This document shows, one piece after another, positions 31,617 to 42,509 of a stretch of DNA of 64,000 nt. This DNA comes from Rouxiella chamberiensis (lineage in GTDB: Bacteria > Pseudomonadota > Gammaproteobacteria > Enterobacterales > Enterobacteriaceae). The notes beneath the pieces are model-generated. The model did no database searches. It was not told where the DNA came from and was given only the letters and a program-made list of their open reading frames with translations. The stretch covers positions 310,001 to 374,000 of the forward strand of contig NZ_CP114058.1 of the NCBI RefSeq assembly GCF_026967475.1, written 5' to 3'. The stretch's first letter is position 1. Each line of letters opens with the position of its first letter. Position numbers and translations under genes: made by a program.

Positions 31617-34600
31617 ATGGCAACTTTACGCGAATTAATCATCAAAATATCCGCCAACTCTACTTCATTTCAGAGTGAGATAGCGCGTGCCTCCCGAATG
31701 GGCGAGAACTACTATCGAACTATGGAGCAGGGTAGTCGTCGCGCGGAGTCTGCATCACGACAAAGCCAACGCGCTATTTCAGAGTTGAATGAAGAATTGT
31801 CAGGCATTGGTGAAATGGCCAAAGGTGTGGCCGGAGTATTTGCCGGCGCGTTTGCCACGGGCCACCTTATTGGTCTGGCGGATGAATGGAATCAGGTTAA
31901 TGCGCGTTTAAAACAAGCCTCAAACTCCACTTCTGATTTTAGTAAAAACCAAAGTGCACTGATGGCTATCAGTCAGGCGACTGGTACGGCATTCGGAGAT
32001 AATGCCAACCTTTTCGCGCGGTTCTGCTGCTTCAATGCGTGAATTCGGCTATCAGTCACAAGATGTTCTCAACGTCACGGAAGCAGTCGCGACGGGATTA
32101 AAATTATCAGGGGCCAGTGCAGAGGAAAGCGGCTCAGTCATCACGCAGTTCAGCCAGGCATTGGCGCAGGGCGTGCTACGCGGCGAAGAATTCAACGCAG
32201 TAAATGAGGCCGGTGACCGTGTTATTCGCGCCCTGGCCGCGGGAATGGGCGTTGCTCGAAAAGACCTTAAATCAATGGCGGATCAGGGGCAGCTGACCAT
32301 TGATAAGGTTGTGCCGGCGCTTATAAGCCAATTGGGGAAACTGCGTGGTGAATACCAAAGCTTGCCAGCTTCGGTAAGTGGTTCAGTCACTAAGGTAGAA
32401 AACGCCTTTCAGGCATGGGTGGGCGCTCAAAACCAGACTACGGGTTCCACGGCAAAGCTCAGTGTAATACTCGACGGATTAGCCAATAACATTGATACCG
32501 TTGCCTCGTCATTGGGTATTTTAGTTGGCTTGGGTGCAGCGCGTTATTTCGGTGGCATGGCTTCGGGGATTGTCTCTGCTACAGGAGCGATGGTGGCAGC
32601 ACAGCGCAGTGAAGTCGCCTTGGCCGCCGCGCAGGTTCGGGGTACACAGGTTGCGACTGCTCGAGCGCGTGCAGCGGTATACCGTGCCCAACAAGCAAAA
32701 GCGGCCGCGACCTCCGCAGACCTACAGGCAGCGGCAGAAAAAGGCTTAGTGCGGCGCAGGCGCAAGTTACTCGAAACACTGCTGCCCGTGAAGCGGCGCA
32801 AAATCGTTTGAACTCAGTTACATCGGTAGGTATGCGGCTTGCTGGTGGGATGTTGAGTGCTGTCGGAGGTATTCCAGGTATAGTTTTAGGATTGGGAGCT
32901 GCTTGGCTTTATTCATATCAAAAAACCGAGCAGGCGCGGCAGGAGGCGCAGGAATACGCAAAAACCATTGATGATATTAAACAAAAAACTAGTTCGATGG
33001 CCTTACCCGAGGCTGATAATAGCCTACAAAACACTCAAAAATCCTATGATGAACAAAACAGGCTGGTAGAAGAGCAGGCTGATAAAGTTAGAAAATTAAA
33101 GAATGAAATTGCCGGTTATCAAAAAATAGTTTCGAATCCGGGGCTGACCGAATTGGCATTTGGCATGAGTTCGAGTGACGCAGCGAGTGCACTGAGCGAG
33201 GCAACCCAAAAACTTGCTGTGGAGCAGGAAAGGCTCACTGAGATGCAGTCCAAATCTCAACAGATTCAGGAAGTATTGGAAGGTTTGGAAAACCGGCGAG
33301 TCACTTTGATCCGTCAACAGGCAGCGGAGCAAAACTTGGCTTATCAGTCGCTGGTAATGATGAACGGGCAACATACCGAGTTTAACCGCCTTCTAACTCT
33401 GGGAAACTCCCTACTGCAAACTCGTTCAGGTCTTGTAACTGCGCCCATGCGGTTACCGCAGGTTGATGTCTCGACCCAAGACCAACAAACGTTATTACAG
33501 AAACAGCAGCAGGCAGAACTGGCAGGCTTGACAGGACTCGCAAGAGTGCGAAAGCAGGCCCAGTTCGAACTTCAAAAAATGGGTAGAACAGGCCCTGAAA
33601 ACGCCACCTACGCTATTGACTACACCCACGCGGCAGAAAATGAATATTACAACACCCAGAATGTGGCCAATGCAAAAAAGGCGGCCACCGATGCCACCAA
33701 TGCCCACAACAAGGCGGAGCGAGAAGCCGCTCAGGTAGCAGAACAATATTCACGTAAAGTTGCCGATCTCAGTATTGCCATCGAAGTTCAAAAGGTCAGG
33801 TCTAAGGAGGGTGAGGACGCCGCCGAACTGTACGCTGCTTCGCATCAGGCCGGAACAAAGTGGACCGATGAACAAATCAAGTCAGTGCGTAGCCTGTCCA
33901 CTGAATATGCAAAGTGGAATCAAAAGGCTGATGAAAACGTCAAGAAACAGAGAGACCAGGCAGAGGCGCTCAAGGATCTGGGGAGGCGGCAAGGAAATAC
34001 CGTGATGATGCCCAGCTCAACAGAGATACGGCAGGGCTTAGCGACCGTCAGCGTCAGATGTATGAAGATCGCCAACAGGTAGGGCGCGTATTTGCCAAGA
34101 CCAATACTGACTCTCCAGCGGCAATCGCCGCATACAATGACGCACTGAAAGCTCTGGGTGAAAAAATAAGTCAATTGCCGCCGCGCAAGCCGATTGGCAA
34201 TCAGGGATCAGCAAAGGTTATAGCAACTGGATGGAAAGCGTCAGCAATATCAGCGGCACGGTATCTCAGGGAATTGAGAACACCATGTCAAGCGCACTGG
34301 ACAACACGGCGGCCATGCTGACCGGCAGTAAAGCCGACTGGAAAAGCTGGGGGCTATCGGCGCTGCAAATGATAGCCAAAGTCGGCCTGCAAATGGCGAT
34401 TGTTGGTTCAATGGGCGGCGGTAAATCCTCCGGCCTGTTCGGTTCATTGGTCAATGGGGTGGCCGGATATCTTGGTGGGTCAACGAGTACCGCCGCCGCT
34501 GCAGGAGGCTCGACGGGATTCAGTACCGGTGCTTACAGCAACCTGGCATTTAATGCCAAGGGCGGCGTCTATGACTCGCCGTCCTTGAGTGATTTTAGTA

Positions 34601-34939
34601 ACGGCGTGTACGACAAGCCCCAGATGTTCGCGTTTGCAAAAGGTGCAGGGATATTTGGCGAGGCGGGGCCGGAGGCCATTATGCCGCTGACGCGTTCTGC
34701 CGATGGTTCCCTTGGCGTCAGGGCGATTGGCGGCGGTGACAGCGGGGCTAAAAGTGCAGGTTCTACCACAATACACGTGGAGGTCCCCGTTACCTTGGTT
34801 CAGGGGGGATACCGGTGGGGCCTCGTCATCGGATCCTTCAGGCATCGCCGCACAGCTTTCAGGTATCGTCCAAAGGGAAGTGTCTGACAGATTTCGCAAG
34901 GAAATTGCTCCAGGTGGTTTGTTGTACAATATGAAATAG
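31617..34939 (+). CDS. Tape measure protein, five apparent frameshifts
   Basis: The reconstructed product is about 1,107 residues. It has an N-terminal helical region (MATLRELIIKISANSTSFQSEI), a tape measure domain (SAEESGSVITQFSQALAQGVLRGEEFNAVNEAG) and coiled coils rich in Gln and Ala. Hydrophobic segments follow (GIPGIVLGLGAAWLYSY), and the conserved C-terminus is KSWGLSALQMIAKVGLQMAIVGSMGGG, then FGEAGPEAIMPLTRS. Suspected sites are: extra G at 32020-32021; missing A at 32748; missing G at 33980-33983; missing G at 34177; extra G at 34803-34808. It sets tail length and ejects with the DNA. Confidence 0.85.
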
Positions 34940-34963
34940 CTCCTCTTCAATGCTTAACTTTCT

Positions 34964-34983
34964 TCCCGCTTCGGCGGGTTTTT
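34964..34983 (+). terminator. Hairpin terminator before tail gene M
   Basis: CCCGC-TTCG-GCGGG followed by five T, 11 bp before the next start. Confidence 0.75.
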
Positions 34984-34994
34984 ATAGGTGAAAC

Positions 34995-35335
34995 ATGGCT
35001 ACCGACACTTTCACATGGTGCGTTCAGGTCAATGCGTCCGAGGAAATCAAGGTTTCCAGCCTGCAGGCGCAGTTCGGCGACGGATATAAACAGGTAGCCG
35101 AGAACGGCATTAATTCGGCGGCCCAAACGTGGACCCTGTCATGCAACGGCAAACTTGACGACATGAGGCCGGTGCGTGCCTTTTTAAAAAGTCACGTCAC
35201 GGCGTCTTTCTGGTGGGTTAATCCGTGGGGGAGAGAAATCTCTACAGGGTGACATCGGATTCTATCAAGCCGACATTCGTGAACGGTAATTTCGTCGGCA
35301 TTGCTTTTGTGTTCGAGCAGGCGGTTCGCCCCTAA
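34995..35335 (+). CDS. Minor tail protein M-like, apparent frameshift at 35227-35231
   Basis: The 113-residue reconstructed protein starts MATDTFTWCVQVNASEEIKV and carries FGDGYKQVAENGINSA and FWWVNPWGE, hallmarks of lambda M. One G added to the G5 run 35227-35231 continues the frame to LYRVTSDSIKPTFVNGNFVG and the stop at 35335. It builds the upper part of the tail tip with L and the tape measure end. Confidence 0.82.
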
Positions 35336-35355
35336 ATTACTGTCAGGTTATCAGA

Positions 35356-35378
35356 GGCTGCCCACGGGCGGCCTTTTT
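35356..35378 (+). terminator. Hairpin terminator before tail gene L
   Basis: GGCTGCCC-AC-GGGCGGCC followed by five T. Confidence 0.65.
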
Positions 35379-35392
35379 CATTTGGAGCAACC

Positions 35393-36130
35393 ATGAACTT
35401 TACGCAGGACGTGCAGGCGCTCGAGCCTGGTCAACTTATTACGCTGATTGAAATCGACGGGGCAGAGTTCGGGCTTGATAGTGTATTGAGATTTCATGCA
35501 CACAATATTTCTCTTTCCGGCTGGAAATCCTTTGCCGCCGACAACCTGCCTTCCATTATCTGGCAGGGCCATGAATACGATCCGCACCCCTACGAACTAA
35601 CAGGCCTTGAGCTGTCGAGTACCGGCTCGCAGCCAACGCCGACGCTTTCCGTGGGCAACGTCGGAAACAACGTCACCGCGCTGTGCCTGCAGTATGACGA
35701 TATGGTCAAGGCCAAGGTCAAAATCCATACCACGCTTGCCAGGTATCTCGATGCCGCGAACTGGACTGCAGGTAACCCCAACGCCAGCCCGACGGAGGAG
35801 CGCGTTCAGCTTTTTTATATCAATTCCAAAAAGGCCGAAACCCGCGTGCAGGTCGATTTCGAACTGTGCTCGCCTTTTGACGTACAGAGCCTTCAACTGC
35901 CGACGCGGCAAATCACCCCCGTTTGCACCTGGTGTATGCGCGGATGGTATCGCACAGGGACGGGCTGCGATTACAACGGGAATGCCTACTTTATGAAAGA
36001 CGGCACGCCGACCGACAATCCGGCGCTCGATGTCTGCGGCGGTCGGCTTACGGACTGTAAAAAACGTTTTGGCGACACCAGCCCGTTACCCTTCGGCGGC
36101 TTCCCGGCTGCAAACCTACAGGGGAAATAA
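35393..36130 (+). CDS. Minor tail protein L-like (tail tip, iron-sulphur type)
   Basis: This 245-residue protein matches lambda L: LTGLELSSTGSQPTPTLSVGNV in the N-terminal part. In the C-terminal part it has Cys residues in CSPFD, CTWCMRGWYR, GCDY and DVCGGRLTDCKKRFG. The four conserved Cys of lambda L bind an iron-sulphur cluster at the tail tip. It is followed directly by K and I. Confidence 0.9.
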   Translation: MNFTQDVQALEPGQLITLIEIDGAEFGLDSVLRFHAHNISLSGWKSFAADNLPSIIWQGHEYDPHPYELTGLELSSTGSQPTPTLSVGNVGNNVTALCLQYDDMVKAKVKIHTTLARYLDAANWTAGNPNASPTEERVQLFYINSKKAETRVQVDFELCSPFDVQSLQLPTRQITPVCTWCMRGWYRTGTGCDYNGNAYFMKDGTPTDNPALDVCGGRLTDCKKRFGDTSPLPFGGFPAANLQGK

Positions 36131-36132
36131 CC

Positions 36133-36867
36133 ATGCGTGAAAAGCTGATGAACGAGATCCGGGCGCATGTAGCCGAGCAATATCCCAGCGAAGCCTGCGG
36201 CCTCGTTGTCCAGACCGGCACGTCACAAATCTTTTTCAGGTGCCGCAACGTGGCCGATAACCCAGGTGACAACTTCACCGTGTCGCCCGACGACTACCTC
36301 GCCGCCTCTTCGCGGGGTGAGATTATTATGGTTGTCCATTCACACCCCGACGTGGTGCAGCTTATCCCGTCGGAGTTGGACCGTATCCAGTGCGATCACT
36401 CGGGCATCGAGTGGGGGATTATGTCGTGGCCGGACGGCGATTTCTGCACGCTGTCCCCTCGCGGAGATCGGGAGCTGGCCGGTCGCCGCTGGGTACTCGG
36501 TCATGCCGACTGCTGGTCGCTCATCATGGACTATTACCGAATAGAGCACGACATCACGGTAAAAAATTATTCGGTCGAACGGGAGTGGTGGGTGGACGGT
36601 GACGAAAACCTGTATGACGACAACTGGCAGGCCGAGGGTTTTGTCGAAGTGGATCCGGCATCCATGCAGGTGGGGGATATGGTGATGATGCAGGTTCAGT
36701 CCTCGGTGACCAACCACGCCGCCATTTATCTGGGTGACAACATCATCCTTCATCATCTGGCCGGCAATCTTTCCTCACGCGTGCCTTACGGCAAATATTA
36801 TCGGGACCGCACGGTGCGTGTCGTGCGCAGAAAGGAGCTGATGAATGATCAAGACCATGACGCTTGA
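36133..36867 (+). CDS. Tail tip assembly protein K-like (JAB + NlpC/P60)
   Basis: This 244-residue two-domain enzyme is like lambda K. The N-terminal JAB/MPN part has Glu in SEACG and the metal motif HSHPD. The C-terminal NlpC/P60 part has catalytic Cys in HADCWSLI and His in TNHAAIYLG. It may trim tail proteins and cut peptidoglycan during infection. GGGGAAATAACC separates it from L; gene I starts within its last codons. Confidence 0.92.
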   Translation: MREKLMNEIRAHVAEQYPSEACGLVVQTGTSQIFFRCRNVADNPGDNFTVSPDDYLAASSRGEIIMVVHSHPDVVQLIPSELDRIQCDHSGIEWGIMSWPDGDFCTLSPRGDRELAGRRWVLGHADCWSLIMDYYRIEHDITVKNYSVEREWWVDGDENLYDDNWQAEGFVEVDPASMQVGDMVMMQVQSSVTNHAAIYLGDNIILHHLAGNLSSRVPYGKYYRDRTVRVVRRKELMNDQDHDA

Positions 36868-37470
36868 GGGGGCGGCCGGTAAACAGTTTGGCCGCATACA
36901 CCGCTATCACGTATCGGACGTTAACGAGATGATCCGGGCGATGTGTTCGCAGGTGAAGGGCTTTAAAAGTATCTCTCCAACGCCCACCTCAGCGGCGTGA
37001 AATTCGCCTTTTACAGCGGCAACAACAATATTTCCGTGGAAGAGTTCGAGATGACCGGCGCAGCCGAGCATTTTCGTATGGTCCCCATCATCGAGGGGGC
37101 AAAACGGGGCGGGACGCTGCAAATCGTGATCGGGGCCGTTGCCCTGGTTGCGGCTTTCTTTACCGCTGGCGCATCGTTTGCAGCATTTGCGGCGGCCAGC
37201 GGTATCAGTGCCACCGCCGTCACCGCGACCACCACTGCGCTGGTGGGAATTGGTCTGAGCATGACGCTGGGCGGCGTGGTGCAGTTGCTCACCCCGCAGG
37301 CCAAATATGATGTCGGTGCCTCGTCCAGCGCCGACAACAAGGCAAACTATGCCTTCGGCTCGGCGGTCAATACCGTGGCAATGGGGTATCCCGTACCGCT
37401 GCTTTACGGCCAGCGGGAAATCGGCGGGGCCATCATCAGCGCCGGCATCTTTTCCAGCGACCAGCAGTAA
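36845..37470 (+). CDS. Tail assembly protein I-like, apparent frameshift at 36964-36967
   Basis: ATG 36845 opens MIKTMTLEGAAGKQFGRIHRYHVSDV. One A added at AAAA 36964-36967 joins this to the rest: KKYLSNAHLSGVKFAFYSG, a hydrophobic Ala-rich segment (VIGAVALVAAFFTAGASFAAFAAASG), and the conserved VAMGYPVPLLYGQREIGGAIISAGI. It totals about 208 residues. It matches lambda I and is needed for joining J to the tail tip. Confidence 0.85.
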
Positions 37471-37491
37471 TTTCCTGTCGATTTTAACCTA

Positions 37492-37512
37492 CCCGCTATG
37501 GCGGGTTTTTTT
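37492..37512 (+). terminator. Hairpin terminator before tail gene J
   Basis: CCCGC-TATG-GCGGG followed by seven T. Confidence 0.75.
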
Positions 37513-37523
37513 ATGGGTGAAAC

Positions 37524-40500
37524 ATGCAACAACACGATGCTGAAGCCGTGATCCGTGGTGCCAAGGGCGGTGGCGGTAGTGCCTATACGCCTGTTGAACA
37601 GAGTGACGATTTACTCTCGGAAGCCAAGCTTAAAATGGTGATTGCGTTGTCCGAGGGAGAAATTCAGGGCGAACTGGTGGCCCAGCAAATTTTTCTGGAC
37701 GATACCCCGCTGGCGAACGACGACGGGACCTATAACTTTACCGGCGTAAATTGGGATTATCGCGTCGGGACGCAGGATCAGGATTATCTGCAGGGCTTGC
37801 CGGAAATCGACAACGAGTCCTCGGTGTCAATCGAAGTGAAATCGACATCACCCTGGACACGCCAGTTTTCCAATCTGTCTCTTGATGCCGTACGCATCAA
37901 GTTGAGCCTGCCCGTCCAGTATAAATATCAGGACAACGGGGACATGGTGGGATCGGTGACGCAGTATGCCATTGACCTTTCGGTTGACGGCGCGGCCTAT
38001 ACCACCGTGGTAAACGGCACTTTCGACGGGAAAACCACGTCGGAATATCAGCGCGATCATCGCATCAACCTGCCGACGGCCACGTCTGGATGGAATATTC
38101 GCGTGCGCCGTATCACCGCCGATTCGACCTCGACCAAGCTGGTGGATGCGTTCAAGGTGTTTTCCTTTGCCGAGGTTATCGACAGCAAACTGCGCTATCC
38201 GAACACGGCGTTGCTTTATATCGAACTCGACTCCAGCCAGTTTAACGGCAGCGTGCCGAAAACTACCTGCAAACCCAAGGGTAAACTCATTCGGGTACCC
38301 ACCACCTACGATCCGATTAACCGGACTTACAGCGGGACGTGGGCGGGTGATTTCAAGATTGCCTACAGCAATAATCCGGCATGGATTTTCTATGACCTGG
38401 TGCTCGATGAGATCTACGGCATGGGGAACCGCGTCGATGCGTCGATGATTGATAAATGGGAGCTGTACAGCATTGCGCAGTACTGCGACGAACCCGTTTC
38501 CAACGGGGCCGGCGCGACCGAACCGCGCTTTACCTGCAACGTTTTTATTCAGAGCCAGCAGGATGCCTACACCGTATTGAAAGACCTGGCCGCAGTGTTC
38601 AGGGGGATAACGTTCTGGGGCAACGATCAGATTTATGTTCGCGCCGACGTGCCGCAGGACGACGTCGATTTTACCTACCACAGCGCCAACGTCATTGATG
38701 GGCTGTTTACCTATGCCGGCGGGTCCTATAAAAACCGCTATACCTCCTGTCAGGTGGGTTGGTCAGATCCGATTAACCACTACACCGACACCATTGAAAG
38801 CGTTTACGACGCCGACCTGGTGGAGCGCTATGGCTGGAACGAAACGCAGCTGACCGCGGTGGGCTGCACCTCTCAAAGCGAAGCGCACCGCCGTGGGCGC
38901 TGGGTGCTGCTGTCCAACGCCAAGGACGGCACCGTTTCATTCGGCGTGGGCCTCGATGGCTATATCCCGATGCCGGCGGAAATTATCGGAATTGCCGATC
39001 CTTTCCGTGCCGGTAAGGCAAACGGCGGGCGTATCAAGTCGGTTGCGGGCAATAGCATCACCGTGGACCGCGCGGCAGACTATGGCGTTGGCGACCGGAT
39101 GGTGGTGAACCTGCCGGACGGTACGGCACAGACGCGCACCATCAGCGCCGTCAGTGCGGACAAAAAGACCTTTACCGTGGCGACCGCCTATCGCATGACG
39201 CCGGTGGCCGGTGCCGTCTGGGCCATTGACAGCGATAATCTGGCTATCCAGTATTTTCGTATTACGTCTATCGGCATGAACAACGACGGGACGTTTACCG
39301 TCTCGGGTGTGCAGCACGATCCGAACAAATATCGCTACATCGACGATGGGGTCAAGGTCGATGCCGCGCCAATCACCATTACGCCAACCAGCGTGATGAA
39401 GGCACCGGCAAACATCGTGATCACCGAAGTGGACCACGTCGCCCAGGGTCTGACGGTCGCCACGTTGCAGGCTTCGTGGGACAAGGTGGAGGGCGCAATC
39501 AACTACACCGCGCAGTGGAGAAAGGACAACGGCGAATGGGTCAACGTGGGCAAGACCAGCGCCCAGGGATTTGCCGTGCAGGGAATTTATGCGGGCGTCT
39601 ACGATGTCAGGGTGCGGGCCGTCAACGCTTCCGAAGTCTCTTCCCCGTGGGGATATGCCGACTCCACGTCGTTAAGTGGCAAGGTAGGTAAGCCAGGCAC
39701 GCCGCAAAATCTTCTGGCCACTGACGATGTGCTCTGGAATATCAATATCAGCTGGGCGTTTCCGGCCGGCAGCGGCGACACGGCCTACACGGAAATTCAG
39801 CAATCGACTACGGATGACCATCAAAACCCGCTGCTGCTGGTGACGGTGCCTTACCCGGGAGCAATCTATCAGCACGGGCCGTTACCGGCAGGGGTGCGCC
39901 GGTGGTACCGTGCCCGCCTGGTTGACCGTATCGGTAACGTGGGGGACTGGACTGACTTTGTCATGGGAACGTCGTCTATCAATACTTCCGAAATTCTGGA
40001 CGACATTACCAATACGGTGCTCAATTCCGAGCTGGGCAAGCAACTGTTCTCGCGGGTTGACTCTGTCGAGGACAGCGTTGAAAGCCTTGGCGCCACGGTC
40101 AGTTCCGGCATTGATTCTATCAACAACATCAATACCCGTATTGACCAGACCAACGACTATCTTCAGCAGAACGTCACGGCGGCGGGGCAGCAGATAGCCG
40201 ACGCCAATTCCCGTATCGAACAGGTAAACAGTGACCTTCAGGGCAAGGTTGATCAGACCAACGCCAACATTGACCAGGTTAACGGCTCTCTTCAGCAAAA
40301 AATCGAGGACATTACAGGCGGCGACGCCTCGTCGATTGCCGACGTAATCACGCAAATCGATACGTTGCAGGACGCCGACATGGCGCTGGGCAGCCGGATA
40401 GATGCCGTGGTCGCAAAAAATGAGGATAACGCAGCCGCTGTCGCCTCCGAAACCACCGCACGCACCGACGCCGACGCCGCATTAGGTTCGCGCATCGATA

Positions 40501-42239
40501 CCGTCAATGCACAGGTAGGTGACAACAAGACGGCCATTACCAGTGAACAAAAGGCGCGTGCAGACGCCGACACCGCCCTGGGCAGTCGCATTGACAGCAT
40601 CAAGGCCACGTCTGACGGCAACACGTCGGCCATCACCTCGGAGCAGAAAGCGAGAACGGACGCCGACAGTGCGCTGGGTAGCCGAATTGACTCTGTCAAA
40701 ACGACCACCGACGGCAATACCTCGGCCATTGCCTCTGAAGCGTCGGCACGCACCACGGCGGATACCTCCCTCGGCACGCGGATTGACACGCTGAATACCA
40801 CAGTGGGCAACAACACCACCGCCATTACGACCGAACAAAAGGCACGTTCGGACGCCGACACGGCGCTGGGCAGCCGCATTGATTCGATTAAAACCACAAC
40901 CGACAGCAACACGTCGGCCATTACCACCGAGACGAAGGCACGTACCTCGGCGGATACGGCGCTGGGATCACGAATCGACAGTCTGACAACCACCGTTGGG
41001 AGCAATACAACGGCTATCACCACCGAACAGAAAGCACGCTCCGATGCCGACACGGCGCTGGGCAGTCGCCTTGACGCCATCAAAACGACTACCGACAGCA
41101 ATACCTCGGCCATCACTTCCGAGGTATCGGCACGGACCACAGCCGACAGTGCGCTGGGTACGCGAATTGATAGCCTGACGACAACCGTCGGCAACAATAC
41201 CACGGCAATAACCACCGAGCAGAAGGCACGGGCCGATGCCGATACCGCGCTGGGCAGCCGTATTGACGTAATCAAGACCACGACCGACAACAATACGGCG
41301 GCTATCACGTCCGAAGCCTCCTCCCGCACGACGGCCGACACGGCGCTGGGTAAGCGTATCGATGCCGTGCAGGCAACGACCGACGCGAATGTTGCGGCCA
41401 TTTTATCGGAGTCCACCGCTCGGGCCGATGCCGATACCGCGCTGGGGACAAGGATTGATAGCGTGCAGGCGACGACAGGGCAAAACACGGCGGATATCAC
41501 CAGCCTGCAGAGCGCCCAGACAACCACTGCCGGCGCGGTTGCCGACTTTACCCAGCAGACAGCGGCGTCGTTCAGCAGCGCCGCCGTGGCCGCCATTGAA
41601 AATGCGCTATCCAACGACAAGGATGCGCAAACTCAACGTGCTGTCTCGGGGAATATTCGCGCCCAGGTGGTGACAACCCAAAAAGCACAGGCCGATGCAG
41701 ACAGGGCATTTGCACAGTACCAGCAGACTGTTCAGACCCAGTTTGACACCACGACCGCCGCGGTCCAGACCACGTCGTCTGCGGTAACGGATTTAAAGGG
41801 CAATGTTGCCGCCATGTACAGCATCAAGTTGGGGGTTACCAGCAACGGCACCTATTACGCGGCGGGAATGGGGATCGGCATCGAAAACACCCCGAACGGA
41901 ATGCAAACCAACGTGGCGTTTCTGGCGAGTAACTTTACCGTGATGACCGATGTTAACGGTTCGCCCCGCGCCTTCTTTGCGGTGCGGAACGGCCAGACGT
42001 TTATGAATGAAGCCTTTATCCAGGACGGCACAATCGACAACGCCAAAATAGGGTCATTTATTCAATCGACCAACTATGACGGCGTTTCGAAGGGCTGGAG
42101 GCTGGATAAGGGCGGGACCTTCGTGAATTTCGGTTCGGACAATACCGGCAAGATGAAACAGACCAACAACCGCATAGCGATTGCCGATGCGGCGGGAAAT
42201 CTTATCGTCGAGCTTGGCGTGATCACGGGAGCGTTCTGA
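37524..42239 (+). CDS. Central tail fibre / host specificity protein J-like
   Basis: This 1,571-residue tail tip protein has an N-terminal part that follows lambda J (residues 1-610: AKLKMVIALSEGEIQGE and RVGTQDQDYLQG). Two fibronectin-III-like domains follow (about 640-820), then a coiled-coil hinge (850-950), twelve 32-residue repeats (951-1334), and a C-terminal DUF1983-like domain (about 1420-1550, FLASNFTVMTDVNG, FIQDGTIDNAKIG). It contacts the host receptor. The frame is intact over 4.7 kb, in contrast to its neighbours. It overlaps the next gene by one base. Confidence 0.93.
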   Translation: MQQHDAEAVIRGAKGGGGSAYTPVEQSDDLLSEAKLKMVIALSEGEIQGELVAQQIFLDDTPLANDDGTYNFTGVNWDYRVGTQDQDYLQGLPEIDNESSVSIEVKSTSPWTRQFSNLSLDAVRIKLSLPVQYKYQDNGDMVGSVTQYAIDLSVDGAAYTTVVNGTFDGKTTSEYQRDHRINLPTATSGWNIRVRRITADSTSTKLVDAFKVFSFAEVIDSKLRYPNTALLYIELDSSQFNGSVPKTTCKPKGKLIRVPTTYDPINRTYSGTWAGDFKIAYSNNPAWIFYDLVLDEIYGMGNRVDASMIDKWELYSIAQYCDEPVSNGAGATEPRFTCNVFIQSQQDAYTVLKDLAAVFRGITFWGNDQIYVRADVPQDDVDFTYHSANVIDGLFTYAGGSYKNRYTSCQVGWSDPINHYTDTIESVYDADLVERYGWNETQLTAVGCTSQSEAHRRGRWVLLSNAKDGTVSFGVGLDGYIPMPAEIIGIADPFRAGKANGGRIKSVAGNSITVDRAADYGVGDRMVVNLPDGTAQTRTISAVSADKKTFTVATAYRMTPVAGAVWAIDSDNLAIQYFRITSIGMNNDGTFTVSGVQHDPNKYRYIDDGVKVDAAPITITPTSVMKAPANIVITEVDHVAQGLTVATLQASWDKVEGAINYTAQWRKDNGEWVNVGKTSAQGFAVQGIYAGVYDVRVRAVNASEVSSPWGYADSTSLSGKVGKPGTPQNLLATDDVLWNINISWAFPAGSGDTAYTEIQQSTTDDHQNPLLLVTVPYPGAIYQHGPLPAGVRRWYRARLVDRIGNVGDWTDFVMGTSSINTSEILDDITNTVLNSELGKQLFSRVDSVEDSVESLGATVSSGIDSINNINTRIDQTNDYLQQNVTAAGQQIADANSRIEQVNSDLQGKVDQTNANIDQVNGSLQQKIEDITGGDASSIADVITQIDTLQDADMALGSRIDAVVAKNEDNAAAVASETTARTDADAALGSRIDTVNAQVGDNKTAITSEQKARADADTALGSRIDSIKATSDGNTSAITSEQKARTDADSALGSRIDSVKTTTDGNTSAIASEASARTTADTSLGTRIDTLNTTVGNNTTAITTEQKARSDADTALGSRIDSIKTTTDSNTSAITTETKARTSADTALGSRIDSLTTTVGSNTTAITTEQKARSDADTALGSRLDAIKTTTDSNTSAITSEVSARTTADSALGTRIDSLTTTVGNNTTAITTEQKARADADTALGSRIDVIKTTTDNNTAAITSEASSRTTADTALGKRIDAVQATTDANVAAILSESTARADADTALGTRIDSVQATTGQNTADITSLQSAQTTTAGAVADFTQQTAASFSSAAVAAIENALSNDKDAQTQRAVSGNIRAQVVTTQKAQADADRAFAQYQQTVQTQFDTTTAAVQTTSSAVTDLKGNVAAMYSIKLGVTSNGTYYAAGMGIGIENTPNGMQTNVAFLASNFTVMTDVNGSPRAFFAVRNGQTFMNEAFIQDGTIDNAKIGSFIQSTNYDGVSKGWRLDKGGTFVNFGSDNTGKMKQTNNRIAIADAAGNLIVELGVITGAF
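40374..41525 (+). repeat. Twelve tandem 96-bp repeats in the tail fibre gene
   Basis: Each unit codes for 32 residues of the form ADTALGSRIDS, then a variable TTT(D/V)(S/G)N block, and TAITSEQKART. From the fifth copy two sub-types tend to alternate (IKTTTDSNTSAIT and LTTTVGNNTTAIT), pointing to duplication of 192-bp pairs. No length variation that breaks the phase is seen. Confidence 0.9.
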
Positions 42240-42505
42240 TGGCAATGGGCGCACGGCTTTATATAAACGGCACCTCTTTTGATGTCGTCAACGCGTTTCT
42301 GCCTTCCTATTACCTCGATATTATCAGCGGCACGGTGTCGGGTAGCAAAGCCCAGGCCGTGCCGACGGGGAAACTGATGAAGGCGGAAATATTTGCACTT
42401 TCAATGGGGGGAACAGGCACAGCGCCGAGCTATTCAATAAGCGGCAACGTGATTAGCTGGGCAAACCTTTCCTCTCAATATCAGCTTATTGTTTACGCGG
42501 AGTAA
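42239..42505 (+). CDS. Small tail protein downstream of J, function unknown
   Basis: This is an 88-residue beta-rich protein overlapping the J stop by one base (TGATGG). No domain was recognised; it contains Gly/Ser-rich strands. Position suggests a tip-associated or fibre-related protein. Confidence 0.65.
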   Translation: MAMGARLYINGTSFDVVNAFLPSYYLDIISGTVSGSKAQAVPTGKLMKAEIFALSMGGTGTAPSYSISGNVISWANLSSQYQLIVYAE

Positions 42506-42509
42506 TTTC

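Noticed and set aside
40374..41525. Tail fibre repeats as a CRISPR array
   Set aside because: The whole 96-bp unit is repeated in frame and codes protein; there are no unique spacers.
40292..41620. Long minus-strand open frame (442 codons) opposite the fibre repeats
   Set aside because: It is the periodic shadow of the 96-bp repeats; no ribosome binding site and a low-complexity Ser/Val/Ala-rich product.
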